Notes: generated by a model not told the origin, from the sequence alone. Positions 22,271-33,518 are shown, numbered from the stretch's first letter. The stretch: 64,000 nucleotides of DNA from Uloborus plumipes (GCA_038373865.1 JAXGGA010005238.1:16025-80024), one strand, 5' to 3'. Translations and numbers: made by a program.

Positions 22271-22392
22271 CCATTCGTCAACTGCTTCCTCTCTGTCGAT
22301 ATCGTTTTCATCTGCATCGAGTAGAAGGTTTTCGTCTGAAAGCTGAAGAGGAAGGTCGAAGTTCGGGTCAAAGGCATCGAAAAATTCTAGAT
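22271..22392 (-). CDS. Host gene, exon 7 in this window (acidic tail)
   Basis: Minus-strand exon with acceptor TTCCAGAG before 22392 and strong donor GTGAGT after 22271. It reads LEFFDAFDPNFDLPLQLSDE and then NLLLDADENDIDREEAVDEW, 40 codons without a stop, very acidic. It ends in phase 0. It would form the cytoplasmic or lumenal acidic tail after two membrane segments. The coding sequence continues beyond it, because the donor follows an open frame; the next exon is not identified and may lie left of the window. Family not recognised. Confidence 0.65.
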
Positions 22393-22802
22393 CTCTGGAA
22401 GCGAAAATTAAAATAACAGAACCTGAAGAAATTCAAAAGTTAACTGCAACAACTGAAGCAACAACGTAATGGCATAATATGGTTTATGTTTTCAAAGCAA
22501 ATGTACAAGTTTGAAGAAATAGGACGTAGTTCGAGGGAAGTCAGAATTATTGTGACATATTTCCAAATCAAAAAATGGTCTACTAACTAGGTCATTGTAA
22601 GCTTTTAATTAGATAACTATAAGCAACTAACTGGACCATTGTGAGTTACTAAATGGACCTCTAAGAACTACTCCTTTGACCACTTTGCGATTCCAACTGG
22701 TGCACTGCGGATATTACAAAGTAGACCAATCTGAGCTTAAAATTGGATCACTGTAAGCAACTAACTTGACCAGTGTAAGTTACTCAATGGGTCACTAAGA
22801 GC

Positions 22803-23370
22803 ATCGCCTCCGAAATACTAAATGCCTACTGCTTTCTGGTTTTTAGCACACAGCAAAATTTTTCCCTTGGTTCACAACGCACTGCCATCTATCGGAGTTC
22901 TTTGAGACGAGAAATTAACAATTGGTTGATTTCTAAATTTAAATTTAAAAATTAGCCAATAAAAATTTTTAATTCCGATATTGCTTGAATTTATCACCAT
23001 AACAACGGCATCATCGGATTGCCGCAAAGTGGCGCTCAAAGTGGATCTAATGACTCCCGTAGCGAACCAAAGGAGGCATTTAACTAAATGCCTACTGCCT
23101 TCATTTTTTTTAGCACAGAGTAAAATTTCTCCTTTGGTTTACAACGCACTGCCATCTATCGGAGTTCTTTGAGACGAGAAATTAACAATTGGTTGATTTC
23201 TAAATTTAAATTTAAAAATTAGCCAATAAAAATTTTAATTCCAATATGGCTAGATTTTATCACCACAACAACGGCATGATCGGATTGCCGAAAGGTGGCG
23301 CTTAAAGTGGATCTAATGACTCTCGGAGCGAACCAAATGAAGAAGGTATTTAGTATTTAGGAGACGTTGC
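22803..23370. mobile_element. GCCTCC-type MITE, tandem double copy in an intron
   Basis: Starts CGCCTCCGAAATACTAAATG and ends GGTATTTAGTATTTAGGAGA, an inverted repeat. Internally two near-copies (about 22805-23080 and 23080-23370) share GCACTGCCATCTATCGGAGT and a GGTGGCGCTCAAAG-like motif. Further members are at 27009, 27387, 28131 and 47200. Non-coding. Confidence 0.7.
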
Positions 23371-23470
23371 TGAGAGTCACCTTGAACTGGCTTGAGGTAC
23401 CAACTGAAAAGCTGATCGATACCAAGTGGAGCACTCTAAGCTGCTCATTAGACCACAGTAAATAACTTAC

Positions 23471-23537
23471 ATGGACCTCTTTCATCAAAATACACTTCAT
23501 TCGGGTTGTCCAAATTTCCAAGGATCCAGTCTTTTTT
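23471..23537 (-). CDS. Host gene, exon 6 (with apparent one-base frame error)
   Basis: Between an acceptor at CTAG or CTAGCAG (exon start 23540 or 23537) and donor GTAAG after 23471. The protein-like frame reads KKDWILGNLDNPNEVYFDER then GP, and leads in phase into exon 7. It does not join exon 5 in phase. The frame that does join, starting KKTGSLEIW, hits a stop in exon 7. One extra A in the six-A run at the exon start would reconcile both sides, so I infer an assembly indel or a frame-breaking mutation. The intron to exon 5 is only about 70 bases. Confidence 0.6.
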
Positions 23538-23605
23538 CTGCTAGTGTGCGAAAGTTGATTAAAATTTTAGGTAACATTAATTATTAAAAATGAAAGATAA
23601 CTTAC

Positions 23606-23736
23606 TCATCAATTGCATGGCTAGTGTTACTGGAACATTTTACCGAGAGTATTGCCCACAAAGCTCCAAAGTACAGTGGTACTCCTACACTTGAAGACAA
23701 ATACAGGAGCAGAACTAGTAGAGTGCGACACAAAAC
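23606..23736 (-). CDS. Host gene, exon 5 (second membrane segment)
   Basis: Acceptor GGATTTCGCAG before 23736 and donor GTAAGT after 23606. It reads VLCRTLLVLLLYLSSSVGVP then LYFGALWAILSVKC, a long hydrophobic segment ending in a Cys, followed by SSNTSHAIDE with an N-glycosylation-type NTS. It enters in phase 0, matching the end of exon 4, and ends in phase 2. Confidence 0.75.
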
Positions 23737-23859
23737 CTGCGAAATCCAAAAAGCAAGGAGACTTATTTAAGGGCACAACTAAAGTAAGAGAGTTGTCTGA
23801 AGATAAGAAAAATATTTTTGGAGAAAAATAGAACAAACTTCAGTTAAAAATTGCTCTAA

Positions 23860-23915
23860 GAAGTAAAAAATAGTTAATTTTTTGAACACCACCGACACTA
23901 TTTGCAAATAAAAGC
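23860..23915 (+). repeat. Fragment related to the foldback at 28867-29295
   Basis: Shares GCTCTAAGAAGTAAAAAATA and TTTGAACACCACCGACACT with the arms of that foldback. Confidence 0.45.
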
Positions 23916-23965
23916 GATGATCGTGAGGGCGACCATCTATTCAATGGTATGTGGAAAACTAAGTG

Positions 23966-24679
23966 CACTGTCAAAACTACAGGTTGCACAAGGCACCTTT
24001 GAGGGTGAAACGTTGTAACATCAACGGCAGCGTCTGAGGTGTGCCACTTAACACCCTATGGGTCACCCATATGGGGCGCAATAAGACACCCATAGGGTGC
24101 CACATGGAGCCAAATGGCACCTTCAAGGGTGCCATAGGGTGTCAAGTGGCACACCTCAGGCGCTGTCGTTGATGTTACAACGTTTCACCCTCAAAGGTGC
24201 CTTGTGCAACCTGTAGTTTTGACTAAGGCTCCTATAAGGGGGGAGCTGACTCATCCTACATTTTGGTTCCAAAATGGTGGGTGTGGAACCACTGGTATCT
24301 GTACTCAAGTCGCATTGAAGAAAAGTGGAAGCTGAGCTTGATTGTAGCTGCGTAGATGATATTTAACTATTTTTGTCTGTATGACAAAAACATTTCATAA
24401 ACTCAGGCTTAAAACAAGTGAAATATAAAAATAGACCCAATTTCTTGAAACATTTCCTAATAAACTGTTTTTAAACTCGAGAAATAAGTTATCTTTTTAA
24501 ATTTACCTAATATGGTGCTTTATCCAACTAATCATAAGTTATTTTACGCCAGAGCAACCAGATATAATATTAATGTGTTTCAAATACCTGTAACATGGCT
24601 GTGATCCAAGAATGATTTGGAACCAAAATTTTCGGGCAAGATCAGCCTGTTCTCTGAAGGAGCTCTAGTTTTGACAGTG
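23966..24679. mobile_element. Foldback element, right arm split by MITE copy B
   Basis: The arms begin CACTGTCAAAACTACAGG and end with its complement. Arms of about 92 bases pair with only about three mismatches once the inserted MITE (24224-24667) and its duplicated target are removed. The loop region has GGGTGCC-rich short repeats. No target duplication of the foldback itself is clear. Confidence 0.75.
24224..24667 (+). mobile_element. Non-autonomous hAT-type MITE, copy B
   Basis: The 8-bp duplication GTTTTGAC is perfect (24216-24223 and 24668-24675). The ends are TAAGGCTCCT and GGAGCTCTA, fitting YARNG. The foldback arm it interrupts supplies the empty site, which confirms both duplication length and ends. 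Body as in copy A. Confidence 0.85.
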
Positions 24680-24835
24680 TAATGGCATGCATGGTATGGT
24701 AAATGGCGCACATTTTTCTTTGTTTTAATGTGTGGTTCAGAAAAAATTTTCAATTCGTTTCCAAGATTTGCTGCTTTTATACCGAACTATTCATTACTAC
24801 AGATGTATTCATAGTTGGGGCGAACCTCTACGTGG

Positions 24836-24955
24836 AAGCATTGTGAAGGCACTGCAGATCCCCATTGTAGCATTGCGACGCTGGCAGATTAGTTTTGCCT
24901 AGAGCCACTGTATAAACAGGCAGGTGCATCAAGCTTAAGATTAATCACTTCGGAT
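24836..24955 (+). repeat. Dispersed repeat fragments
   Basis: 24836-24920 belongs to the GTGAAGGC family. 24920-24955 (GCATCAAGCTTAAGATTAAT) belongs to the family seen as arms at 34906-34950 and 35129-35175. The two lie in the same order here and around 35.2 kb, so they may be parts of one longer element. Confidence 0.45.
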
Positions 24956-25195
24956 CCAATTTATTTACTTCTGCTTTCAATTTTGACTAAGATTAACAGA
25001 AATAATACAAATCATAGTTTCAAAAAAAAAAAAAAAAATACGCTTTTGAACTATATTTTATGATACTCTAACTGATTTCCCTCTGATTTTCGAAACTGTT
25101 GAATATTCGCTCAGTTTACATGCACTTATAATACATCAGCATGTAATATAGTTTAGCATTTAGTATTAATAATAGTATTATATATTACTTTTATA

Positions 25196-26749
25196 CACTG
25201 CTCAAAACAATTAGGGGAGCACATGGTTTTAACAAAATTATGCAAAGATGTATACCAATAAGTAACATAAAATGAATCGTTCTTAATTCAAAGCCAACCA
25301 GGAAACGGAAGAAGAGAATTTTATGAACAAATTAAAGTTAATGAGGCCAAAAACAGGAAAAAGGAGATAAGTGCTGAAATCGGTATGTTGCAGAAGCGTC
25401 CATTTTATTGCCTTAACTGTGAAATTCGATTGCGCAGTAGTTTTTTTACATTTTTTTTTGAAGACTTGAGAATGTCTCAACAACGTGACTTACCGGAATC
25501 CATGTCATGGCGTGTTATACGCAGGCTGGAATCCAGGCAAACACAACGTAGTGCCGCGGATGATGTCGGAGTCGTCAGAAGTGTTGCAAGGATGTGTAAT
25601 CGATTCCAAGAAACAGGAAATGTAAGACGTCGATTAGGGCAAGGTCAGCCACACGCCACTACAGCAACTGATGACCGGTATATACGGTTAATAGCCCGTC
25701 GAAACAGAATAGAGAATGCTAAGCATTTGCAAAGGCAATTGCTCTTGGCAATAGGACGAAGGGTGTCCAGTCAAACAATAAGTAACGCGCTTCATGAGGG
25801 AAGGCTCTATGCACGTAGGCCAATGGTCTGACTTTTGTTGCCCTTGCACCATTGTGTGGCCCGAAGAAGACGGACTGTTGAACATCGAAATTGGGCGCTA
25901 CCTGGTTGGAGCCAAGTGCTGTTTACAGAGGGGTTGCAATTCAGTCTGGAGAGTGACAACGGACTTATTCTGGTATGGAGGGACAGGGGCACTCGAAATG
26001 ACCCCGCATTCATTCGTGAAAGGTCACAAAACAGACGAGTTGGTTGGATGGTATGGGGTGGAATCAGCTTAGGCGGACATACTGACCTGCATATCATTGG
26101 AAATGGCACTTTGACGGGCCAAAGGTATGCAGACGAGATACTGAGACCTTATGTCATCCCTCACGCTGGAGCTATTGGATATTCCTTTGTTTTTCAAAAC
26201 GATATTGCTCGACCGCAGAAAGCTCATCTGGTGGTGAACATGCTTGAAGCTGAAAAAATACAGCGTATGGAATGGCCAGCGTGCTCTACTGACCTGAATC
26301 TGATCAACCATGTTTGGGACATGCTCGGACAATGCATTGCTGAGTGACAAAGGTCGCCTGTTACCGTCCGAGACTTGGAGATTGCACTTCTTGAGGAGTG
26401 GAACAGTACTTCCCAAATTCAGACCCATAAGCTTATTGCATCCATGCCAAACAGGTGTGCAGCAGTTTTAGCTGTTCAAGGAGACTACACGCCTTATTAA
26501 AACACATGCAAAATGTCTAAACAGTACCTTTTTTCCATCTTTTACATGTAACCAAAATGTTGCCTAAAACCACTTTTTTATGTGTTTTCCATATTTTCAA
26601 AGAATTAAAGATTAATTCCAATATTTTTAGGTCTTTTTTTCTGTATTGTGCATTGATACACGCGTACTATCCATTGTACGCCAATCTGTGGTTGTCTTGC
26701 ACGGTTTTCTTCACTTTTTTGCTTGCTCCCCTAATTATTTTGATCAGTG
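25196..26749 (+). mobile_element. Decayed Tc1-like transposon
   Basis: Terminal inverted repeats CACTGCTCAAAACAATTAGG and the mirror ending TTATTTTGATCAGTG, with TA on each side (25194-25195 and 26750-26751), the Tc1/mariner target duplication. 1554 bp, holding one broken transposase. It sits within host-gene intron 4. Confidence 0.85.
25472..26500 (+). pseudogene. Tc1-like transposase, inactive
   Basis: Starts at ATG 25472 (MSQQRDLPESMSWRVIRRLE), with the paired helix-turn-helix region, then a frameshift near 25828-25835. The catalytic part follows as HRNWALPGWSQVLFT and onward. The first catalytic Asp region reads FTEGLQF where FTDESRF-type is usual; the third reads STDLNLINHVWD where PIEHVWD is usual, so the Glu is lost. 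An in-frame TGA interrupts at 26345-26347, and the frame closes at a TAA at 26498-26500 after YTPY. Two missing catalytic residues, a frameshift and a stop make it dead. Confidence 0.85.
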
Positions 26750-26754
26750 TATTT

Positions 26755-26835
26755 GTAAAGAACGTGAATTTTACCTTTTATTCAGAGTTACATACATACA
26801 AACAAACAAACAAACAAATAAGCAAGCAAACAAAC
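26755..26835 (+). repeat. Dispersed repeat piece with ACAA-type microsatellite
   Basis: 26755-26798 matches, in reverse, the segments at 43760-43800 and 47905-47925 (AACGTGAATTTTACC). A tetranucleotide AAAC run follows from about 26799 to 26833. Confidence 0.55.
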
Positions 26836-26864
26836 CCACATGTGAAACTAATAAAAGCGTATTA

Positions 26865-28245
26865 ATTACCAAAACGCAATAACTAGCGAAAAAAGACTAC
26901 CTTTCAAATATCGACGTGCACTTGACGCAAAGTTCTCAAACTAAACCTTGATGTGTTGGCTCGTCTATATAGTGTCCTTAGCAATAACTAAAAATACGCC
27001 ATGCATTAGAGAAATCAACGATTGGTTGATTTCTAACTTTAAATTTAAAAATTAGCCAAACAAAAAATTTAATTCAAATATTGTTTGTATTTATCACCAT
27101 AACAGGGCATCATCGGATTGCCGCCAGGTGGCGCTCAAAGTGGAACAACTGTCTCCGTATTGAGGCAAATGTAGTAGGCATTTAATATTTAGGAGGCGTT
27201 GGTGGGGCCCGTTACAGTGAAAAATTACCAAAACGTAATAACTCGCAAGAAAATACTTCCTCTCAAATTTCGAAAAACGTGCTCTTGATCCAAAATGGTC
27301 AAACTTAATCTTGATGCGTCGTCTCGTCTATATAGCGTTCTTAGCACTAATTACAGTATACGCCATGCATTAAGGCTCATGAGTAACCAACTCCTCCTAA
27401 ATACTAAACGTCTACTGTTTTCTTTTTTTTAGCACAGTGCTAAATTTTTCCCTTGGTTCTCAACGCACTGCCATCTATCAGAGTTCTTTGAGACAAGAGA
27501 AATTAACGATTGGTTGATTTCTAAACTTAAATTTAAAAATTAACCAATCAAAAAATTTAATTCGAATATTGTTTGGATTTATCACCATAACAGCACATCA
27601 TCGAAATGCAGCAAGGTGGCGCTCAAAGTGGAACAACTGTCTCCCGTATTGAGGCAAATGTAGTAGGCATTTAGTATTTAGGAGGCGTTGGTGGGGCCAG
27701 TTACAGTGAAAAATTACCAAAACGCAATAACTCGCAAGAAAAGACTTCCCCTCAAATTTCGAAAAACGTGCTCTTGATCCAAAGTGGTCAAACTTAATCT
27801 TGATGCTTCGTCTCGTCTATGTAGCGTTCTTAGCCCTAATTATGGTATACGCCATGCATTAAAGCTCATGAGTAACCAACTCCTCCCCAACACCTCCTCC
27901 CAACTCCTCCCTCCTATATATGAGTACGTCACACACTCCAGGGTTCTCCGTACCAACCACAACTCGTGGTTTAACCTGGATAGGGCCCTGAAGAGCGCTC
28001 TGTTCTTTTTGAACCAGAACCAAGGGTCGAGCAAACCCTTGATCCAGCACCCCCAGAGGTATCCTTTTTTTTGGAGGACTTTGTGACCACGACATTTTTA
28101 ACGTCCCCCAGCCACCATTAATCAAGACTACCCTCCAAAATACTAAATCGGATTGTCCCAAGGTGGCGCTCAAAGTGGAACCAATGTCGCCCGTAGCGAA
28201 GCAAACGTAGTACGCATTTAGTATTTAGGAGGTGTTACAGTAACT
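26865..28245. repeat. Threefold array of spacer plus GCCTCC-type MITE in an intron
   Basis: A spacer beginning AAATTACCAAAACG, running through CTCGTCTATATAG and CGCCATGCATTA, occurs near 26865, 27223 and 27712. Each is followed by a copy of the GCCTCC-type MITE (27009-27202 truncated, 27387-27690, 28131-28236 truncated). The last two units are about 485 bases apart. The third unit carries extra DNA between spacer and MITE (27900-28130). Confidence 0.7.
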
Positions 28246-28321
28246 AGCATCATTGCATTTTGTAGAGAAACTTTGAAGTTATGATAATTGAGAGAAGACA
28301 ATACAAAAAGCTTTCTGTCAC

Positions 28322-28441
28322 CTCTGCCGTGTCACTATTTCCGGAAGAGGTGTACTTGAGGAAGCAGACTCCAAAGGCAGCGACGACGGGAAGAACGAGG
28401 AGGTTCAATGCCACGAACAGTTGCCGGTAGTCGCGGATGTC
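28322..28441 (-). CDS. Host gene, exon 4 (first membrane segment)
   Basis: Acceptor CACCTTCTCAG before 28441 and donor GTGACAG after 28322. Exactly 40 codons, reading DIRDYRQLFVALNLLVLPVV then AAFGVCFLKYTSSGNSDTAE. Residues 9-28 are strongly hydrophobic. It enters and leaves in phase 0, matching exons 3 and 5. GC content is higher than in the flanking introns, as expected of coding DNA. Confidence 0.75.
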
Positions 28442-28573
28442 CTGAGAAGGTGGAAAAAAAATGATAGAAGTGAAAATGTATGTTTTCAAAATAAAGACGA
28501 ACACTCAAACAGACACACGCACGTATACATGGTGTGTCTAAAAAGTTCCGTGATTGGTATGATACAAACTAGG

Positions 28574-28655
28574 GATGCGCCGATAAGCAAATTGGCCGAT
28601 TACCGTTTACCGATTAATCGGCTCATGATAATCGGCAGAACCGATTAGTGATCAT
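28574..28655. mobile_element. hAT-type end fragment with CCGATTA repeats
   Basis: TAGGGATGCGCCGATAAGC followed by repeated GCCGATTACC and ACCGATTAATCGGC motifs resembles a common hAT terminal region. The other end and a target duplication were not found. Confidence 0.35.
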
Positions 28656-28866
28656 GAATACTCTTTTAATACTACTGACTTCTCCATCCCCCCTTTTGTT
28701 TCCAAAATTTCGATTTTAGGAATAATTTCTAATTATCTCTGAGTTACTATTAATATTTCTCTATTTTCTTAATTTCTACAAAATTATTTGCAAATTCATC
28801 AAAGTTGTCCTTGAGGCTGAAACGAACCGCCTCATTTAATAAAAATATTTTAAAAAAAAAAAAAAA

Positions 28867-29295
28867 TTGAACCGACTTCGGAACTTCACTCGGCAAGTGC
28901 TCTAAAAAGTAAAAAATAATTTTATTCTTTGAACACCATCGACACTACATTTAAACATAAGTTTTGAAGTCGGCGCAAAAACACTATATAGAATCATACG
29001 AAACTATAATTTAACTATATATATATAAATTGCAATGAATCTAGGTTCTTTAATCGCATTCGCATACACTAGATTGACAACCACATATTGATGTAATGGT
29101 ACAAATATTCAGCTCTTAATTTTCAATGGTTTCGCTGAAAAATGTTGACAAAATGCAGTCAAACATCATTTCACCTATAGTTTTTGCACCGACTTCAAAA
29201 CTTAGGTTTAAATGTAGTGTCGATGGTGTTCAAAGAATAAAATTATTTTTTACTTTTTAGAGCACTTGCCGAGTGAAGTTCCGAAGTCGGTTCAA
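28867..29295. mobile_element. Foldback MITE, ~430 bp
   Basis: The outer arms TTGAACCGACTTCGGAACTT and complement extend through about 115 paired bases (28867-28985 with 29180-29295). The arms contain TTTGAACACCATCGACACTA. Runs of A and T flank the ends, so no target duplication can be defined. Helitron 2 starts about 50 bases downstream. Confidence 0.75.
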
Positions 29296-29346
29296 TTTTT
29301 TTTTTCAAAAATATTTTTATTTTATTCTTTTTAGTGTAAATGTACA

Positions 29347-30879
29347 TCTATATATATAAAGATGACGGTGTTTGTTCGTTTGTAACCGCTGGCCAGAAGC
29401 CCCCACAGCACCTACAGACCTGAAACTTGGCTCAAAAATTCGAACGTACCCCGCCCTCGTGCACCTCGAAGCCCAAATTTTTAATTTCGAATTAGTTATT
29501 TCTAAATTAATGAATTAGTTATTTTTAAATTAATGAATTAGTCTCATTTTTGGTGTATCCACCATAATTGAGGGGGGAAAACCTTCCCCCACCCCAAAAC
29601 ATTATATATCGTTGGAAAGGGTTTTTTTCTGAAAAAGAAAAGTTTTAGCACGTTTCTGTCCGTTAATTAGGACAGGAGATATTAATTAATCAAATTTAGT
29701 CAATTTTCAAGGCTTAACTATGTACGCAGTACTGAAACACTAGGTCCATTTTCCTGATCAGCTGCTCTTTTGTCCCTGAAGTTACTTTGTGGTTAAAATT
29801 GTGCGTATAGATTTAAGCCTTGAAAATTTATTCAATTTGAATGCTTAATATCTCTTATTTCTTTCTTAATTTTCTGTCTTTTTGATTTATTTGGCGAATT
29901 GATTTAAACTTTAACATGACTTTAAGTGGAGTTTAAAAGATGGAGCGCATTTGAACTAAAGGATATAATAATTTTAGTTCAGAGGGGTCGGAGGGAATTT
30001 AAATTTATTCAGTTGAATTCCTCAAAATTTGGTGTTACCAAAAATGTCAGAATGGAACTATTATTGTTAAAAAATTAGCGATGTCTATCAGCTACTCTTC
30101 GTATTTGGCGTGGTAAAGTTTGGCAACAATAGGGATATTTACCAAACCTCCAAGCCAGTGAAACACTTCTTTCTCCAAATTAAAGAAAAAGAAAACGCTC
30201 TGTGAAGGAACAGTAGTTGTTTGCAGTCTAAAAAGTATTTTATTGCCTGTTTAAAACGTGTATATAATGCCGCCAAACCTAAATTTTTAATAGTTCCATT
30301 CTAACATTTTCGGTAACACCGCTATGAAGTTACTCTTCGTATTTGGCGTCGTAAAGTTTGGCAACAATCTGGAAATTTACCAAACCTCCCAGCCAGGGAA
30401 ATCTTGCTTATTTGAGGGTTACTGTTATAGATTGTATTCACTTCAAAGAGATGGTGCGAAAGACATTATATTTCTTGCCTTTTAATGTTTACATTAAAAT
30501 CATGGAAGAATGGTTGAGACTGAGCTACCTGACACAATCGGTTCCCTATGTTAACAAATTTAAATTTGGCGACCAATTTTACATTGAAGTTACGGTTAAA
30601 TCAGTGGATTATGTTAAACCTAAAGGGCAAAATTGCTGTGTTCGTTGAGAGTTTTCGAAAATCTTGCCACTACAGTTATCTCAAAAGTTCCATTGAAACG
30701 TTTATATGGCGAATTGATTTAAACTTTAATATGACTTTTAGTGGAATTCAAAAGGTTGGGGAGCACATTTGAATCAAATATAATAATTTTACTTTAGAGG
30801 GTTAGAGTGAATTAAACTTTATTTAGTTAACTTCCTTTACATTTCCTTTGCACGGGCATCGCCGTGCGGGTACTGCTAG
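29347..30879 (+). mobile_element. Non-autonomous Helitron 2, longer and composite
   Basis: The 5' end is TCTATATATATAAAGATGAC after A29346. The 3' end is CACGGGCATCGCCGTGCGGG TACTGCTAG before T30880. It shares the ends and much of the body of Helitron 1 but is 1533 bp. Its 3' half duplicates the inner block (GGCGAATTGATTTAAACTTT near 29893 and 30708), and a foldback-like segment with arms GGTGTTACC and GGTAACACC (30032-30321) lies between. Confidence 0.85.
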
Positions 30880-31072
30880 TATGAAATAAGGTAATGTTTC
30901 CATTGCAAAACTTCACCTAATTTGCTTAAGTAAATGCTTCATAAAATAAACTATGTAAGGAAAAAAAAGAAAGAAAGTATCACCGCGTCTAAAATTTTAT
31001 ACGATTGACACTAAAAAATGATCCTTGTTATTCTCTGGTATTTATTTGTGTACTAGTTTAATCGAAGACTAT
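30880..31072. other. Intron sequence, nothing recognised
   Basis: AT-rich, with a short AAAG-rich run near 30960-30978. Confidence 0.4.
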
Positions 31073-31374
31073 GGCAGGGATTCAAGTGAAACAGGCTATC
31101 GCAAATTACAATCGCTACTGAAAATGAATTACATTAGAACGTTTCTTGATAAAAACATCGTGACGTCAGCGTGACGTTTGCCTATGAAAAACGAGCTACA
31201 TAAAACGTCACAGCCTACTTGGCGAATAAGAGGAGATCGCTGAGTGCTTGTGAGCTCTTATTGGCTCCACCCGTAGTGACGTCATGCCAAGTTAAGTTGA
31301 TGATAATGTAATTCACTTCCAGTAGCGATTGCAATTCGAAGCGATCGCAGTGCTGTTTCACTTGAATCCCTGCC
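31073..31374. mobile_element. MITE with GGCAGGGATTC ends
   Basis: Inverted termini GGCAGGGATTCAAGTGAAAC and complement, continuing inward with CAATCGCTACTG on the left and CAGTAGCGATTG on the right. About 300 bp, with no coding frame. The flanks do not give a clear target duplication. Confidence 0.65.
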
Positions 31375-31422
31375 TAAATATTAACGGCTTTTCAACTAAT
31401 TTATATTTCAAAACAACACTAG

Positions 31423-32090
31423 ATTCTCGCGGTTCATAAAATTTTACGACGTATTACGTACGTGGCCCGCTAATGAGTTTCATGTTTGCTTCAGTTAAGC
31501 CTTCATTCAAAATTTTCATTATCATTATAATAACTGTTTCATATCAGTCACGTTTTGTGACAATGTGGATTTCATATTTAATCATTTAGGACAAATCGCT
31601 TTAAATTTGAGCAAAAATTTGGAGATTTTCCTCACTTTCTTCAGAATCAAACCTTATTTATCCCTTTTATTTTACCCTTTTATCAAACCTTATGTAAATT
31701 AAGACTAATAAAATCTGAAAAATTACGAATCAATTAGTACCTGGTACGACTTTCAGTTCGTTGGAGTTCAGGAGAAAAAAGCAGGACATAGAAAAATACT
31801 CGGTTTAAAATTTTCAAAAAGACCACAGAAATGAATTTCATTATGCAATCCAGAGAAGCCTGGCGTTCAAAATGGTCATTATTACGATTACTGTGATCCC
31901 AATTTCTTTTTCGAAAGATTTCTGCAGGTTCTCGTTATCGAACCCGGACCACGAGAGGATGGGACCAATCGGAAAGAAAGACCTTTTTAACAAAAAAAGG
32001 ATTTTTGAAATCGGTCCAGGCATCTTCGAGTAATCTTATAACATACAAAAAAAAAAAAAAAAATCTCCGACGAATTGTATAACCTCCTCC
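31423..32090 (-). mobile_element. Possible Helitron, minus orientation
   Basis: On the minus strand it ends CCGCGAGAATCTAG then T at 31423. The body shares GAAGCC and TTCAAAATTTTCAT phrases with the element at 13787-14470 and has GACCGATTTCAAAAATCC-type text near its 5' side. An A-run interrupts at 32048-32062. The ends are not firm and there may be two overlapping fragments. Confidence 0.4.
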
Positions 32091-32510
32091 TTTGTTGAGT
32101 TCGGTTAAAAATATGTAGGACCAGCCAGAAAACTGATTTTTTACGAACTTAGCTCATTGAAGTTTTTCCTGCCTACACGATCTCTCTGGTGTTACCTGTT
32201 TTATACAATGAAGCGGTCCGGTTCCGCTTTAAGGTCACATGCCATCTCTTCGTGGTTAAGCTTAACTATTCACGTATCTCTGTTTGTTTGGAAAGTTCCC
32301 ATTTTAAATGACTTTCTCCTTGAAAGGTTTCTGAATTCTTCAGGAAGGTTACTGACACTGTGGGAAAACTTCCTGGTTTGTTTCCCCAGATGTGTTACTG
32401 GTAGAAATCAGGCACATCAACTGCCCAAAATTTTCCAGGAACGTTACATATTTTTTTTTTACAGTGTAGAAAGATATATGTAATTTTTTCATCAAATTGA
32501 AAGAGCTTAC

Positions 32511-32614
32511 CAAGGGGGAAGACCTGAGCTCTGAGCTACGAACAATGACGCGCAAAGAAGACGCGATGTCTTGCAAATTAAGTAAAATATCGTTCATTCG
32601 TCCGATGTTGAGAT
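32511..32614 (-). CDS. Host gene, exon 3 (amphipathic helix)
   Basis: Acceptor TTTTTCATTCCAG before 32614 and donor GTAAGC after 32511. 104 bases reading LNIGRMNDILLNLQDIASSL then RVIVRSSELRSSPL. The spacing of Leu, Ile and Met suggests an amphipathic or coiled helix preceding the membrane segment in exon 4. It needs one base from exon 2 to complete its first codon, which exon 2 supplies, and ends in phase 0. Confidence 0.7.
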
Positions 32615-33504
32615 CTGGAATGAAAAATAATTGGAGATTTGATTTTATGCAATACACACACAGCTTTCATTTTTTATTCAAGTTAGTGGGGTACTGAACG
32701 CTGATAGTTTTCACTCCTCAATTTTATATTTTAACGATTCAGTAGTTTTAAATTAAAGGTACGCCTTGTGTATTTTCATTCTTGGCAAATATTTTTCATT
32801 CTAATTTATTGTTGCAATGTTAGGTCGAAGTTACATAGAAAATTACTTTTGTGACTGCAGCATGCATGCTTTTGCTCGTTTGGAGTACCAAAACAAGTCT
32901 TTAAACAAAGCTAAGAGCTTCCTGTAAGTAATGGAAAAAATCCGCAATATTTTTAAATTGAGATAATAAAAGTAAAATAATCCATCAAAAAAAAAAAAAA
33001 AAATGGTACTGATGGATTAACTCCTCTGCAGCTACAAATTTTTCGTTATTTGGAGTTTTTAGATAACTGCGTGCGCGTGCAAACAACCGCCAAAAAAAAA
33101 AAATAATAAAAAAATAAAAAAAATAAAATAAGGAAAGAAAGAATAACAAATAAACCGCCATATCTGGTTTAACCGCCAAAGTTGTAGCTACGGTGGAGTT
33201 AATACGTAAGTATCAAGAAAGCAAACAGGCCCTTAATTGCGGCTAAATAAATACATCGAACCGTAAAGGAGAATGAAAGCTCAATCAAATGGTGAACGTA
33301 GAAAAGGAGACGCAAATATGGCGACGATGTAAGGTGCAATTCTTGTATTGTCGCCAAAAAAGAAAGCCAAGGTAGATATTTTGCAAAGGTAGAATATAAG
33401 CAAGTCGCCTAGTCACCTATAACGGAAAAACACCATAGATTCAAATTGCTTAAAAGTTAAGTATTAAATTTTAGATAACAACAAAACAGTTTTTAGCAGT
33501 GTTT
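32615..33504. other. Intron sequence, nothing recognised
   Basis: AT-rich with A-runs near 32986-33003 and 33092-33130. No coding or repeat-end signal. Confidence 0.4.
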
Positions 33505-33518
33505 GAAAAGTGGGTAAA

